Source: Bacteroidetes bacterium UBA7692 | GTDB lineage: Bacteria > Bacteroidota > Bacteroidia > Chitinophagales > LD1 | NCBI GenBank assembly: GCA_002482725.1 | Contig: DLGO01000114.1 | Location: forward strand, 1-12,080 | Direction of reading: 5' to 3' | DNA length: 12,080 nt | Shown: positions 1-7,423 of the stretch, piece after piece | Layout: every line of letters starts with the position of its first letter | Numbering within the stretch: the first letter of the stretch is position 1 | Notes under the pieces: generated by a model | The model's input: the letters and a program-made list of their open reading frames with translations, nothing else | Database searches by the model: none | What the model was told of the DNA's origin: nothing | Made by a program: the position numbers and the translations under genes

Positions 1-1
1 T

Positions 2-2278
2 GTGCCCACCAGGCTGATTGAGACATTGATGGACGAAGAGCCTATCGTAACCCGGCAACAATTGGAATTCTGGATATGGATAAGCGACTATTACATGTGT
101 ACAGTAGGTGAAGTAATGAGTGCTGCTTTACCATCGGGCTTAAAGCTTTCCAGCGAAACACGCATTGTATTCAATGACTACTACGAAGGTGATTTCGAGC
201 AACTGAACGAGCAGGAGTTCAGCGTGGTACAATTGCTAAGGCATAAGCAGGAAGTAAGCCTTACAGATGTGCAGGAGCTATTGCAGCGTAGAAATGTATA
301 TCCGGTTCTCAGAACGCTGTTCAACGAAGGAATAGCCCTTTCCCGAGAAGAGATGTTCAATAAATACAAGCCCAAAACAGAAGCGTTTGTGGGCTTGGAT
401 AAGAAATATGATGATACAGCCATGCTGGAGGAACTCTTTGACCAGCTTCAAAGAGCTCCAAAACAAGTAGAAGTATTGCTGGCCTACACCCAATTGCATT
501 ACAAAATAAAATTCGTTCGAAAAAGTGAGTTGATAAAAACAGCTAACTGTGATGCCTCTGTCATAAAAAAACTGGTAGAAAAGAAAATACTGACTGAGTT
601 TAAGGTTGAGGTATCCAGATTAGGATTTTTGCAGGAGCAGGATATTGTAATGCCTGAGTTAAACGAAATACAAAAAATCGCTTTTGAGCAAATAAAGCAG
701 CACCACGAAACAAAGCAAACTGTGCTGCTGAATGGGGTAACCGGAAGCGGTAAAACCATGCTGTATATAGAGTTAATAAAAGAGCAGATAGAGGCTGGGC
801 ATCAGGTATTGTATATGCTACCCGAAATTGCTCTTACGGCTCAGCTAATTGGCAGACTAAGAAAAGTATTCAATAATCGTGTAGGGATATATCACTCCAA
901 ATTTAACCTGAATGAGCGTGTAGAAATATGGCATAAGGTATTGAAGGGGGAATATTCCATTGTACTGGGCGCCAGGTCTTCTCTCCTATTGCCATTTAAA
1001 GACCTGAAACTGATAATAGTAGATGAGGAGCATGACAGCTCATATAAACAGACAGACCCATCCCCAAGGTACCAAGCCAGGGATACTGCCAATGCCCTGG
1101 CGCAAATGTGTGGAGCGAAGGTAATAATGGGTAGCGCTACACCATCTGTAGAGTCGTTTTACAATGCGGCTTCCAGAGATAAATTTGGACTGGTAAGGCT
1201 TGATGCCAGGTATGGCAACGCTGTAATGCCACAAATAGAATTTGTAAACCTGAAAGAGGCTAAAAAGCGGCATCAAGTGAAAGGAAATTTTTCCGTGCAC
1301 CTGATTGAAGCAATACAAAAGACGCTGGATGAAAAATCTCAGGTAATCCTCTTCTTAAACAGGCGAGGTTATGCAGAATATCAGGAATGCACTACCTGTG
1401 ATTATGTGTACAAATGCAAGAATTGCGATGTAAGTCTTACCTATCATAAATTCCAGCAACGCCTGGTATGCCATTATTGTGGTTATAATGAAAAGCCGGA
1501 TACAAAGTGCAGGGCTTGCGGCAGCAACACGCTGGAAATTGCCGGTTCGGGTACAGAACAAATAGAGGAAGAAATCTCAACCCATCTACCAAATGTGCGC
1601 ATAGGCAGATTGGACCTGGACACCTTAAAAACTAAAAATGGTCATGCTCAAATGATAGCCGCATTTGAAAACAGGGAACTGGATATATTGGTTGGTACAC
1701 AAATGGTTACCAAAGGGCTGGATTTTGATAACGTCTCGCTTGTGGGAATTATAAATGCCGACAGAATGATATACCATAGCGGCTATAAGAGTGCAGAAAG
1801 AGCCTACCAGCTAATGACACAGGTTGCAGGACGCGCGGGAAGAAAAGACAAGACCGGAAGAGTAATTATACAAACATCGAACCCTGAGCATATAGTAATA
1901 AAACAGGTGATGGAGCATGACTACAAAAGCATGTATGAAACCGCTCTTATCGAAAGGCAGCAATTCCTCTATCCTCCATTTACAAGGCTGATTCAACTTA
2001 CATTGCGATGTAAGGATGTAAAAATACTGGAGCAAGCATCACTATGGTTAGCCAATAGCGTGCGCGCCATGAAACGGGCAGAATTGCTAGGTCCTGCAGT
2101 ACCTTATATTTCGCGCATCAACTCTTATTATCTTAGGGAGATATTGGTAAAAACAAATAGCAGCACAGGAAATCTACAACAGTTTAAACAGTTGCTGGGA
2201 GAAAAAATCGGGGCTCTTAAAACTATCAAAGAATTTAAAGGTGTGGATGTGAAAATAGATGTGGATGCAGGTAATTAA
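2..2278 (+). CDS. priA: Primosomal protein N' (PriA), replication-restart DNA helicase, 5'-truncated
   Basis: PriA is a 3'-5' superfamily 2 helicase that recognises stalled or abandoned replication forks and reloads the replicative helicase. The visible 758 residues start inside the N-terminal fork-binding domain, so roughly 60 residues probably lie left of the window; the GTG at position 2 is just an in-frame codon. Seen directly: Walker A GVTGSGKT (about residues 245-252), DEEH Walker B box (341-344), SAT motif III (378-380), an eight-cysteine zinc module inserted in the helicase core (C463, C466, C472, C475, C490, C493, C503, C506), GSGTE (515-519), GTQMVTKGLDF (565 on) and the arginine-finger motif QVAGRAGR (607-614). 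The C-terminal domain is complete and ends in TAA. All catalytic and zinc-binding residues are intact, so the protein should be active. It converges on the next gene, with a strong hairpin 9 bases after the stop codon. Confidence 0.97.
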   Translation: MPTRLIETLMDEEPIVTRQQLEFWIWISDYYMCTVGEVMSAALPSGLKLSSETRIVFNDYYEGDFEQLNEQEFSVVQLLRHKQEVSLTDVQELLQRRNVYPVLRTLFNEGIALSREEMFNKYKPKTEAFVGLDKKYDDTAMLEELFDQLQRAPKQVEVLLAYTQLHYKIKFVRKSELIKTANCDASVIKKLVEKKILTEFKVEVSRLGFLQEQDIVMPELNEIQKIAFEQIKQHHETKQTVLLNGVTGSGKTMLYIELIKEQIEAGHQVLYMLPEIALTAQLIGRLRKVFNNRVGIYHSKFNLNERVEIWHKVLKGEYSIVLGARSSLLLPFKDLKLIIVDEEHDSSYKQTDPSPRYQARDTANALAQMCGAKVIMGSATPSVESFYNAASRDKFGLVRLDARYGNAVMPQIEFVNLKEAKKRHQVKGNFSVHLIEAIQKTLDEKSQVILFLNRRGYAEYQECTTCDYVYKCKNCDVSLTYHKFQQRLVCHYCGYNEKPDTKCRACGSNTLEIAGSGTEQIEEEISTHLPNVRIGRLDLDTLKTKNGHAQMIAAFENRELDILVGTQMVTKGLDFDNVSLVGIINADRMIYHSGYKSAERAYQLMTQVAGRAGRKDKTGRVIIQTSNPEHIVIKQVMEHDYKSMYETALIERQQFLYPPFTRLIQLTLRCKDVKILEQASLWLANSVRAMKRAELLGPAVPYISRINSYYLREILVKTNSSTGNLQQFKQLLGEKIGALKTIKEFKGVDVKIDVDAGN

Positions 2279-2287
2279 CTCTTGAAA

Positions 2288-2326
2288 ATACAAATGGCCC
2301 GATGCTTTGCATCGGGCCATTTGTAT
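2288..2326. terminator. Bidirectional hairpin terminator between convergent priA and the small secreted-protein gene
   Basis: An 18-bp perfect inverted repeat (arms 2288-2305 and 2309-2326) encloses a 3-base TTT loop. The core is GC-rich (TGGCCCGATGC) and the outer arms are A/T-rich, so either strand transcribes an A-rich upstream arm and a U-rich downstream arm. It sits between the priA stop (2278) and the stop of the opposite-strand gene (2346), as expected for one terminator shared by two converging transcripts. Termination is inferred from structure and position. Confidence 0.85.
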
Positions 2327-2345
2327 ATGCTAATCAAATGATCGA

Positions 2346-2768
2346 TTATTCATCAATAGCCTCATCAGTCATGGCGTTTTTGTCACCTTTCAATTTTAGC
2401 TCTTTATTAAATTTACGTTGTGCCTGAAGTTCAGCATATCTGTCAGCACCCAGTATTTTTTGAAAAGAGGTTTCCCTTGCTTGAGTTAATTCAGCTATTT
2501 TTTTAGGTGCGTCCTTTGCACCTGATGTCAAAATCTCAGATTTAGCCTTAAAGAAAGTCAAAGAAGCATTATATAGCTCTTTACCGGTTCCCTCATCTGC
2601 CGTTTTAGTAATGCGCAGAATCCTTAATTTGAGCTGCTCTGCTTTTTGTTCAGGAGCTAGTTTTTGAAACTTCTCTTTTCTAACCTGACTTTGCCCTTGT
2701 TGACCTTCCTGTGCAAAAGCACCCAGGGAAACTACTAATACGGCAAGTGCAAAAATTAACTTTTTCAT
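2346..2768 (-). CDS. Small secreted protein, Spy/LTXXQ-like helical (hypothetical)
   Basis: A 140-residue protein beginning with a clear Sec signal peptide: MKK, a hydrophobic stretch, and a likely cut after AFA near residue 19. The mature part is highly charged, rich in Lys, Glu, Gln and Ala, and predicted by eye to be all-helical. The segment APEQKAEQL (about residues 38-46) and the later helix ending GADRYAELQAQ (about 106-116) resemble the PEQK-type and 'ADQ/RYxxL' patterns of small periplasmic Spy/CpxP-like proteins common in Bacteroidota. Some of those act as envelope chaperones or metal/stress sensors. No cysteines or catalytic residues are visible. The start is the ATG at 2768; the leader is A-rich with no Shine-Dalgarno sequence. 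It is transcribed alone, divergent from the photolyase gene. Family placement is by pattern resemblance only and the exact function is unknown. Confidence 0.75.
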   Translation of the reverse strand: MKKLIFALAVLVVSLGAFAQEGQQGQSQVRKEKFQKLAPEQKAEQLKLRILRITKTADEGTGKELYNASLTFFKAKSEILTSGAKDAPKKIAELTQARETSFQKILGADRYAELQAQRKFNKELKLKGDKNAMTDEAIDE

Positions 2769-2879
2769 GTTATTCGTTTTTGTTGTTGATTTATGACTAT
2801 TAAAGGCGAATATAGTTTAAAGTTAAGCAGAAGTAAATAGGTAACGACTAAAAAAACTGCATTTTTTTCAATTCATTGC

Positions 2880-2887
2880 TAGTTTTG
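2880..2887 (+). promoter_or_regulatory. Candidate Bacteroidota -7 promoter element for the photolyase gene
   Basis: TAGTTTTG is an exact match to the TAnnTTTG -7 consensus used by the Bacteroidota primary sigma factor. It lies 16 bases before the photolyase ATG, which would give a very short leader. No good TTTG -33 box is found at the usual spacing (a weak CTGC lies there), so this is only a moderate call. Confidence 0.4.
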
Positions 2888-2903
2888 AACCAATATTTAA
2901 TTT

Positions 2904-4211
2904 ATGATAAAGCAAACAGTAGCTATATTCTGGTACAGGAGAGATCTTAGATTAGATGATAATGCCGGATTGTATTATGCCCTGAAGGGAGGAACCCCTG
3001 TATTGCCAATTTTCATATTTGATACTAACATCCTGGATGAGTTAAATGATAAGACGGATAAAAGGGTGCTTTTCATACATGATCAACTTTCAGAACTAAA
3101 TGAAAAGCTAAAAGAAAAGGGAAGCAGTATATTGATTAAAGTTGGTAATCCTATAGACATCTGGAAAGAACTCTTGCACGAGTTTAACGTAAGGTCAGTT
3201 TACACTAACCACGATTTTGAGCCGTATGCTCGCAAAAGGGATGAATCTGTAAAAGCGATTTTAGCCAATAATCAAATCGCTTTCAATACATACAAAGACC
3301 ACGTAATCTTTGAGAAAGATGAGATAACCAAAGATGATGGATTGACCTATACGGTTTTTACACCTTTCAGCAAGAGGTGGCGCGCTGCGCTAACCCCATT
3401 TCATTATAAACCATATCCGGTAGCTAAGTATATCAGTAATTTATTTAAAACCCAACCCTTTACTTTTCCGACATTAGATTCAATAGGATTTAAAGAAAGC
3501 AAATTCACATTTCCGGAAAAAAAGATAAAAGCAGGGATAATAAAAAGCTATACAGATAACAGGGATTTTCCGGCTATAGATGGAACATCAAAATTGGGCA
3601 TTCACCTGAGGTTTGGAACATTAAGCATACGACAACTACTAGCTTATGCGCTGGAGCGCAACCATACCTATGTAAATGAGTTGATATGGAGGGACTTCTA
3701 TCAAATTATCTTATGGCATTTCCCAAAAGTGGCAACGCAAGCTTTCCGTGCAGAATACGACCTGATAGAATGGGAGAATAATGAAGCTTATTTCGCAGCA
3801 TGGTGCGAGGGAAAGACAGGATATCCATTGGTAGATGCCGGCATGCGCGAACTGAATGAAACAGGATATATGCATAATAGAGTAAGAATGGTTGTAGCCA
3901 GCTTTCTTACCAAGCATTTGCTGATAGATTGGCGTTGGGGAGAAGCCTATTTTGCTGAAAAACTACTGGACTTTGACCTGGCAGCCAACAATGGTGGCTG
4001 GCAGTGGGCTTCGGGAAGCGGAACGGACTCTGCTCCTTATTTCAGGGTATTTAATCCTACGTTGCAGGCGGAAAGATTTGACAAGAACCAGGAATACATA
4101 AAAAAATGGGTGCCTGAGTTTGGAACCACTGAATACCCCGCACCAATAGTAGATCATAACCAAGCAAGAATCAAGGTTCTTGAAGTTTATAAAAAGGCAT
4201 TGAAGCCTTAG
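2904..4211 (+). CDS. phr: Deoxyribodipyrimidine photolyase (CPD photolyase, class I type)
   Basis: This flavoenzyme uses blue/near-UV light to split cyclobutane pyrimidine dimers in DNA. The 435 residues open with the antenna-domain signature WYRRDLRLDDN (residues 10-20). The FAD domain follows: GTSKLGIHLRFG (227-238), the substrate-side ELIWRDF (259-265), GKTGYPLVDAGMREL (303-317), and MHNRVRM before ANNGGWQW (361-368). By alignment in my head to E. coli Phr, the electron-transfer tryptophan triad is W300, W343 and W366. N362 matches the N5-side Asn that marks CPD enzymes, and E259/W262 match the dimer-contacting Glu and Trp. The (6-4) photolyase and CRY signature residues are not seen. The antenna cofactor cannot be decided from sequence; the N102-HDFEPYARKRD segment lies in the region where MTHF binds in E. 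coli Phr. It appears monocistronic, starting at ATG 2904 with an AT-rich leader and no Shine-Dalgarno. It is somewhat shorter than the E. coli enzyme (472) but all core motifs are present. Confidence 0.95.
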   Translation: MIKQTVAIFWYRRDLRLDDNAGLYYALKGGTPVLPIFIFDTNILDELNDKTDKRVLFIHDQLSELNEKLKEKGSSILIKVGNPIDIWKELLHEFNVRSVYTNHDFEPYARKRDESVKAILANNQIAFNTYKDHVIFEKDEITKDDGLTYTVFTPFSKRWRAALTPFHYKPYPVAKYISNLFKTQPFTFPTLDSIGFKESKFTFPEKKIKAGIIKSYTDNRDFPAIDGTSKLGIHLRFGTLSIRQLLAYALERNHTYVNELIWRDFYQIILWHFPKVATQAFRAEYDLIEWENNEAYFAAWCEGKTGYPLVDAGMRELNETGYMHNRVRMVVASFLTKHLLIDWRWGEAYFAEKLLDFDLAANNGGWQWASGSGTDSAPYFRVFNPTLQAERFDKNQEYIKKWVPEFGTTEYPAPIVDHNQARIKVLEVYKKALKP

Positions 4212-4318
4212 TAGGCAGTCTACTCACTATATATCTAATTGTACTCTCTACTTTACCAGATCCTAATGTGGATAAAGTATAAGTGTTCTACTGAGAGAAA
4301 GGTTAAATATGAAACAAT

Positions 4319-4361
4319 AGTTTATCACCATGCGTAACACCCCATGAACTTATGATAAACT
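4319..4361. repeat. 9-bp inverted repeat directly in front of the secreted-protein gene
   Basis: AGTTTATCA (4319-4327) and TGATAAACT (4353-4361) are perfect reverse complements separated by 25 bases, and the right arm ends 3 bases before the ATG at 4365. Two CATG tetramers inside (4329-4332 and 4343-4346) could pair as well and extend the stem after an internal loop. It could be a leader hairpin affecting translation or a binding site for a dimeric regulator. Role unknown; a repeat this short in AT-rich DNA could be chance. Confidence 0.45.
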
Positions 4362-4364
4362 TAA

Positions 4365-5258
4365 ATGAAAAACTTTTACAAACTCCTCTTAGCTACCGCT
4401 GCATGCGTAGCTATAACCCCGGATATTGAGGCCCGGACTTTTACGGCGGTACAGTCCGGTAAATGGACCGACCCAAAACTATGGCAGCCATACTACCCAG
4501 GCTCCGTAATATCAGCTGAAGATTCTGTAATAGTAAACTCCAATGTGACCCTTAACACAGGACTTATTATACATGGCGACCTAAAAATTACCAAAGGATC
4601 AACTCTTCAAGGCAACAAAGATGTACTGGTGGAAAAGAGTGGTAGCCTATCTAATCAGGGTAATACCGTTTTTGGCAGGCTAACAAACGAAGGCAAGGTC
4701 GATAATGACCTGATACTTGAAACCATGCAGGATTTCCGAAACAACGGAATCATAAACAACAGCAATACTACGGTAGCAGGTACACACTTACTGAATGAGT
4801 CGGGAACAGCAACAGGAAATGGAGGTTCTTACTTTGCCAATGGGACTGTAGTGAGCCAGCCAAATGCAACATTTGGCAAAAAGGTAGAAGTATTTGAGGC
4901 TCCGGCACAAGCGTTTCGCCCTACCGATCTGGATGAATCATTCTTCGCTAACTTATATATTGATATCTATCAGTTAGGCGGAAAAGAACTTGCATTGTCT
5001 ATACCAAACTTAAAGGATGAAAACATTCTGGCAGTGGTGTATGAGCGCAGTCTGGATGGTAAGAATTTTGAGTACCTGTTTTCATCTAACAGCAATAAAA
5101 TACATACTACCGAGAACTACTATACACTAAGTAAAACAATGTTCTATAGGGCTACATTAATAACTAAAGCAGGAAAGCAGATTGTACTGCCTACCACAGC
5201 CATACGAAATGATAACATGGATGGCGAAACACTATCTTTTGCAATGCCTGAAAAATAA
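4365..5258 (+). CDS. Secreted beta-repeat protein of unknown function, without a sorting domain
   Basis: A 297-residue exported protein. The N-terminus is a signal peptide with probable cleavage after IEA (about residue 23). Residues about 32-64 (GKWTDPKLW, then PG, then AEDSVIVNSNVTL) match the opening often seen in Bacteroidota surface proteins, where a 'G-x-W-x-D-x-x-x-W' stretch leads into a beta-solenoid. Residues about 66-170 are Asn/Gly/Thr-rich with short recurring turns (LSNQGN, LTNEGK, FRNNGI, LLNESG) that suggest stacked beta strands. Residues about 190-282 look like a beta-sandwich: ERSLDGKNFEYL, then FYRATLITKAGKQ. That sort of domain normally precedes a T9SS signal, yet the protein stops shortly after at SFAMPEK. 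It is probably periplasmic, or exported without T9SS anchoring. It is preceded by an inverted repeat, followed by a strong hairpin, and has no co-directional partner. No catalytic residues recognised. Confidence 0.8.
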   Translation: MKNFYKLLLATAACVAITPDIEARTFTAVQSGKWTDPKLWQPYYPGSVISAEDSVIVNSNVTLNTGLIIHGDLKITKGSTLQGNKDVLVEKSGSLSNQGNTVFGRLTNEGKVDNDLILETMQDFRNNGIINNSNTTVAGTHLLNESGTATGNGGSYFANGTVVSQPNATFGKKVEVFEAPAQAFRPTDLDESFFANLYIDIYQLGGKELALSIPNLKDENILAVVYERSLDGKNFEYLFSSNSNKIHTTENYYTLSKTMFYRATLITKAGKQIVLPTTAIRNDNMDGETLSFAMPEK

Positions 5259-5278
5259 TAGTAAAAGAAATTTAATAC

Positions 5279-5311
5279 GCAAAACGCCGATCCATGAGAT
5301 TGGCGTTTTGC
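5279..5311. terminator. Bidirectional hairpin terminator between two convergent secreted-protein genes
   Basis: Arms 5279-5292 (GCAAAACGCCGATC) and 5298-5311 (GATTGGCGTTTTGC) form a 14-bp stem with one G-T mismatch (wobble-compatible in one transcript) around a 5-base CATGA loop. The hairpin begins 20 bases after the TAA of the plus-strand gene and ends 2 bases before the stop codon of the minus-strand gene at 5314. The TTTT run inside the right arm is followed by CATTTA rather than a pure T tract. Placement between converging genes supports a shared terminator. Confidence 0.8.
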
Positions 5312-5313
5312 AT

Positions 5314-6906
5314 TTACCGGATAATTATTTTCCGCGAATACACTGCTCCATTAGCACCATTTACCTGAGCCACATAGCTTCCAGAAGCAAGGCTGCCATT
5401 CAGTTCTATACTTGTCATATCAGTATAGAGATCATATTGCTTGACTACCCTGCCGCTCATATCCCAAAGCTTAAGTGAAGCTGGCATATCCAATTCCTTG
5501 GCCCTGATGTTCAGTGATTGATTGCCGGATATTATCGAAGGAAAAATAGTGAAAACACCAGTTTCAATGTTATCATTGATATCGGCCACAACCGCAGCAC
5601 AGCTCAAAGCCGCATCCAATACAGTAGTGCTATCGCGTTGCAGCTTTACATTAGCAATAATTTTTGAAAAGCATTTGGATGTAGGATCTGTAAAGCGAAT
5701 ATCATAATTACCGGGCTCGCCAAACCCCGACTTATACTGCCCTATCAGGTTTGCAGTTTTAATCTTATTGGTACCCATTATTTCTATCCTGGCACCATAC
5801 AGATTTTGCCCATCGGTTGATGTTACTTGTCCTTGTAAATAGCATGCCCTTTTATAAGTTGGAGTTAGCACAAACAATCCCTCTTGCCTATCGCTGCAAA
5901 TAAGGTTACCTGATGGCAAAAATGGATATACTCCCCAACAGCCTTCAAATCCCTTATCATCACTCAGAGGTGATGTATCATAATGGCCAACCTCTACGAG
6001 ATTATCCGGCCTGTGCGCATCTACTATAGTGACTCCGGTCCTGTAATAGCTGGTAATAAGAAAGCTATCTGTCCTAATATAGGTATTATGCGGAATAAGA
6101 CTATCGTTGGCACTATGGCGGTATTCATCCAGGAGGGTGACGTTCTCCAGATTGCTGACATCGTAACTTGCCACAGTAGCATAATTCCGTTCATCAGTAG
6201 TATAAAGTGTTTTGCCATCATGAGAAAGCCAGCAATTATGCGCAAATGAAAATGGTGTTTGAAACCTGGCAATTGGCTGAGGATTTGACTTATCGGAAAC
6301 ATCAACAGCGGTGATACTTCCTTCATAAATTTCAGCTGCCCATAGGGTATCCCCTCTGGCAAAACAATCATGTACATACAATTCATCGTATTTCCCTAGG
6401 TAAACCGGATTCATAGGATCAGGCTTCAAGTCGAAAAACAAAGAACCGCGCTTTGAGTTCTTACTACCATTTAAGTAAAGAATTCCATTTTCATCTATAA
6501 AGCAGGTATGTGAAGTAGAAATATTTAAAGAACTATCACCTTTCAGGAATATCGCATTTACAGAGGTTGGTAAACTGCTCATATCCACAATCATCAGGCC
6601 CTTATTACCCTTCTCATTGGTTACATAAGCATATTTGCCCCATACTTTAGGCTCTTGCCATTGGCTGGTATCGCCATTCACAAATACGACTTCTACCGGC
6701 AAATCGGGATTAGTAATGTCCACAATGGAAAGACCCGTCTCCACTCCTACCAAAGCATATTCTTTGTTATTGGCTACGTCGTGGTAGGCCCATAAATTAC
6801 TAAGAATAAAGGGATAATGAAGGTTGCTCCTATATTGTATATTTTGAGAGAATAATATTGTGCTAGAACAAAAGCAAACCAACAAAAGTAAATTGCGCAG
6901 ATTCAT
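5314..6906 (-). CDS. LVIVD-repeat 'choice-of-anchor B' family surface protein with T9SS type A sorting domain
   Basis: A 530-residue protein exported by Sec and then probably moved across the outer membrane by T9SS. The signal peptide is residues 1 to about 21 (cut near LFSQ). Residues about 30-350 carry repeated strand units typical of LVIVD beta-propeller-like proteins: GLSIVDITNP (58-67), GLMIVDMS (103-110), GSITAVDVSDKSNP (196-209), TGVTIVDAHRPDN (290-302) and EGLFVL (342-347). The family's final block GCWGVYPFLPSGN is at 322-334. A carboxypeptidase-regulatory-like beta-sandwich follows (about 356-435; GQVTSTDGQNLYGARIEI). Residues about 452-530 form a T9SS type A domain: FTIFPS start, WDMSGRVVKQYDL in the middle, GSYVAQV and a basic RKIIIR end. 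Ligand and role are unknown; such proteins are presumed surface or adhesion-type. It follows the oxidase terminator, so it likely has its own promoter, and it ends at a hairpin shared with the opposite gene. Confidence 0.9.
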   Translation of the reverse strand: MNLRNLLLLVCFCSSTILFSQNIQYRSNLHYPFILSNLWAYHDVANNKEYALVGVETGLSIVDITNPDLPVEVVFVNGDTSQWQEPKVWGKYAYVTNEKGNKGLMIVDMSSLPTSVNAIFLKGDSSLNISTSHTCFIDENGILYLNGSKNSKRGSLFFDLKPDPMNPVYLGKYDELYVHDCFARGDTLWAAEIYEGSITAVDVSDKSNPQPIARFQTPFSFAHNCWLSHDGKTLYTTDERNYATVASYDVSNLENVTLLDEYRHSANDSLIPHNTYIRTDSFLITSYYRTGVTIVDAHRPDNLVEVGHYDTSPLSDDKGFEGCWGVYPFLPSGNLICSDRQEGLFVLTPTYKRACYLQGQVTSTDGQNLYGARIEIMGTNKIKTANLIGQYKSGFGEPGNYDIRFTDPTSKCFSKIIANVKLQRDSTTVLDAALSCAAVVADINDNIETGVFTIFPSIISGNQSLNIRAKELDMPASLKLWDMSGRVVKQYDLYTDMTSIELNGSLASGSYVAQVNGANGAVYSRKIIIR

Positions 6907-6937
6907 TGAATGAAAGTATTTAAAATCAGCTAAAACA

Positions 6938-6969
6938 AAACAGCCTGTAAGAATTCTTACAGGCTGTTT
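6938..6969 (-). terminator. Terminator of the cytochrome oxidase cluster (32-nt perfect palindrome)
   Basis: Bases 6938-6953 and 6954-6969 are exact reverse complements, giving a 32-nt palindrome centred on GAATTC. As RNA it folds to about 14 bp with a 4-base AAUU loop. Read on the minus strand, the stem is followed by TTGTTTTAG, a U-rich tail, as in intrinsic terminators. It lies 24 bases beyond the stop of the last oxidase gene (6994) and ahead of the next minus-strand gene (start 6906), so it separates the two transcription units. Confidence 0.85.
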
Positions 6970-6993
6970 GATATAGTTTAACTAATCGTATGA

Positions 6994-7368
6994 TTAGAAA
7001 ATATTCAATAGAGACCTCATGTGCTGCCAACTGCTACCTTCCAGAGAGAAAGCAATAATAGCCCAAATCAAAAATAAAAACGGAAAGAATACCGTAATCA
7101 AAAACCCTTTGGTTTCATGCTTCAAGTGCATAAATATACCCATGATATAATAAACCTTCACAACACTCATGATAGCCATGAACAGGTTAATGAAAATCTT
7201 TCCATTACCACCATCCGGATTCATTTTATCATATATCATAGCTACGCCAACTTCTATTACCGTAACCACGCTCAATATAATAATCGTTTTCAATACTGAT
7301 GAACGGCTCTCTTTATATTCATCATCGGTCCAATGTAGATGCCCTTCAGGCTTAACTTCAAAACTCAT
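6994..7368 (-). CDS. coxD: Cytochrome c oxidase subunit IV-like protein (prokaryotic COX4 family)
   Basis: A small inner-membrane accessory subunit of the aa3-type oxidase, 124 residues. A charged, cytoplasmic-type N-terminus (GHLHWTDDEYKESR) is followed by three hydrophobic segments at about 26-46, 60-80 and 87-110. The family hallmark is MGIFMHLKHE at about 76-85, at the end of the second segment, as in prokaryotic subunit IV (COX4_pro). It holds no metal ligands and probably stabilises or assembles subunits I and III. It is the last gene of the cluster, 55 bases after the subunit III gene stop, and is followed by the 32-nt palindromic terminator. The start is ATG at 7368, preceded by an AT-only leader with no Shine-Dalgarno. 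Confidence 0.9.
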   Translation of the reverse strand: MSFEVKPEGHLHWTDDEYKESRSSVLKTIIILSVVTVIEVGVAMIYDKMNPDGGNGKIFINLFMAIMSVVKVYYIMGIFMHLKHETKGFLITVFFPFLFLIWAIIAFSLEGSSWQHMRSLLNIF

Positions 7369-7423
7369 TTTAATAATATTAATTAGTTATTAATTCTATT
7401 TCTTTCAGATTACGATTTCGGGA

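Noticed and set aside
2..4. GTG as the true start of priA
   Set aside because: The frame opens in the middle of the N-terminal domain at the window edge; known PriA proteins have about 60 more residues before this point.
2807..2814. Minus-strand TATATTCG as the -7 box of the small secreted-protein gene
   Set aside because: It has one mismatch to TAnnTTTG and no convincing -33 box at the right spacing.
4250..4278. Hairpin ACTTTACCA/TGGATAAAGT after the photolyase gene as terminator
   Set aside because: It has a one-base bulge, only about 9 weak pairs, and no T run after it; too weak to call.
5182..5478. 98-residue plus-strand open frame
   Set aside because: It overlaps the end of the secreted-protein gene out of frame, runs through the hairpin terminator and lies antisense to the T9SS domain; its composition is not protein-like.
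7372..7395. AT-only inverted repeats (ATTAAT copies) between coxC and coxD
   Set aside because: They are composed only of A/T in an AT-rich gap and are expected by chance.
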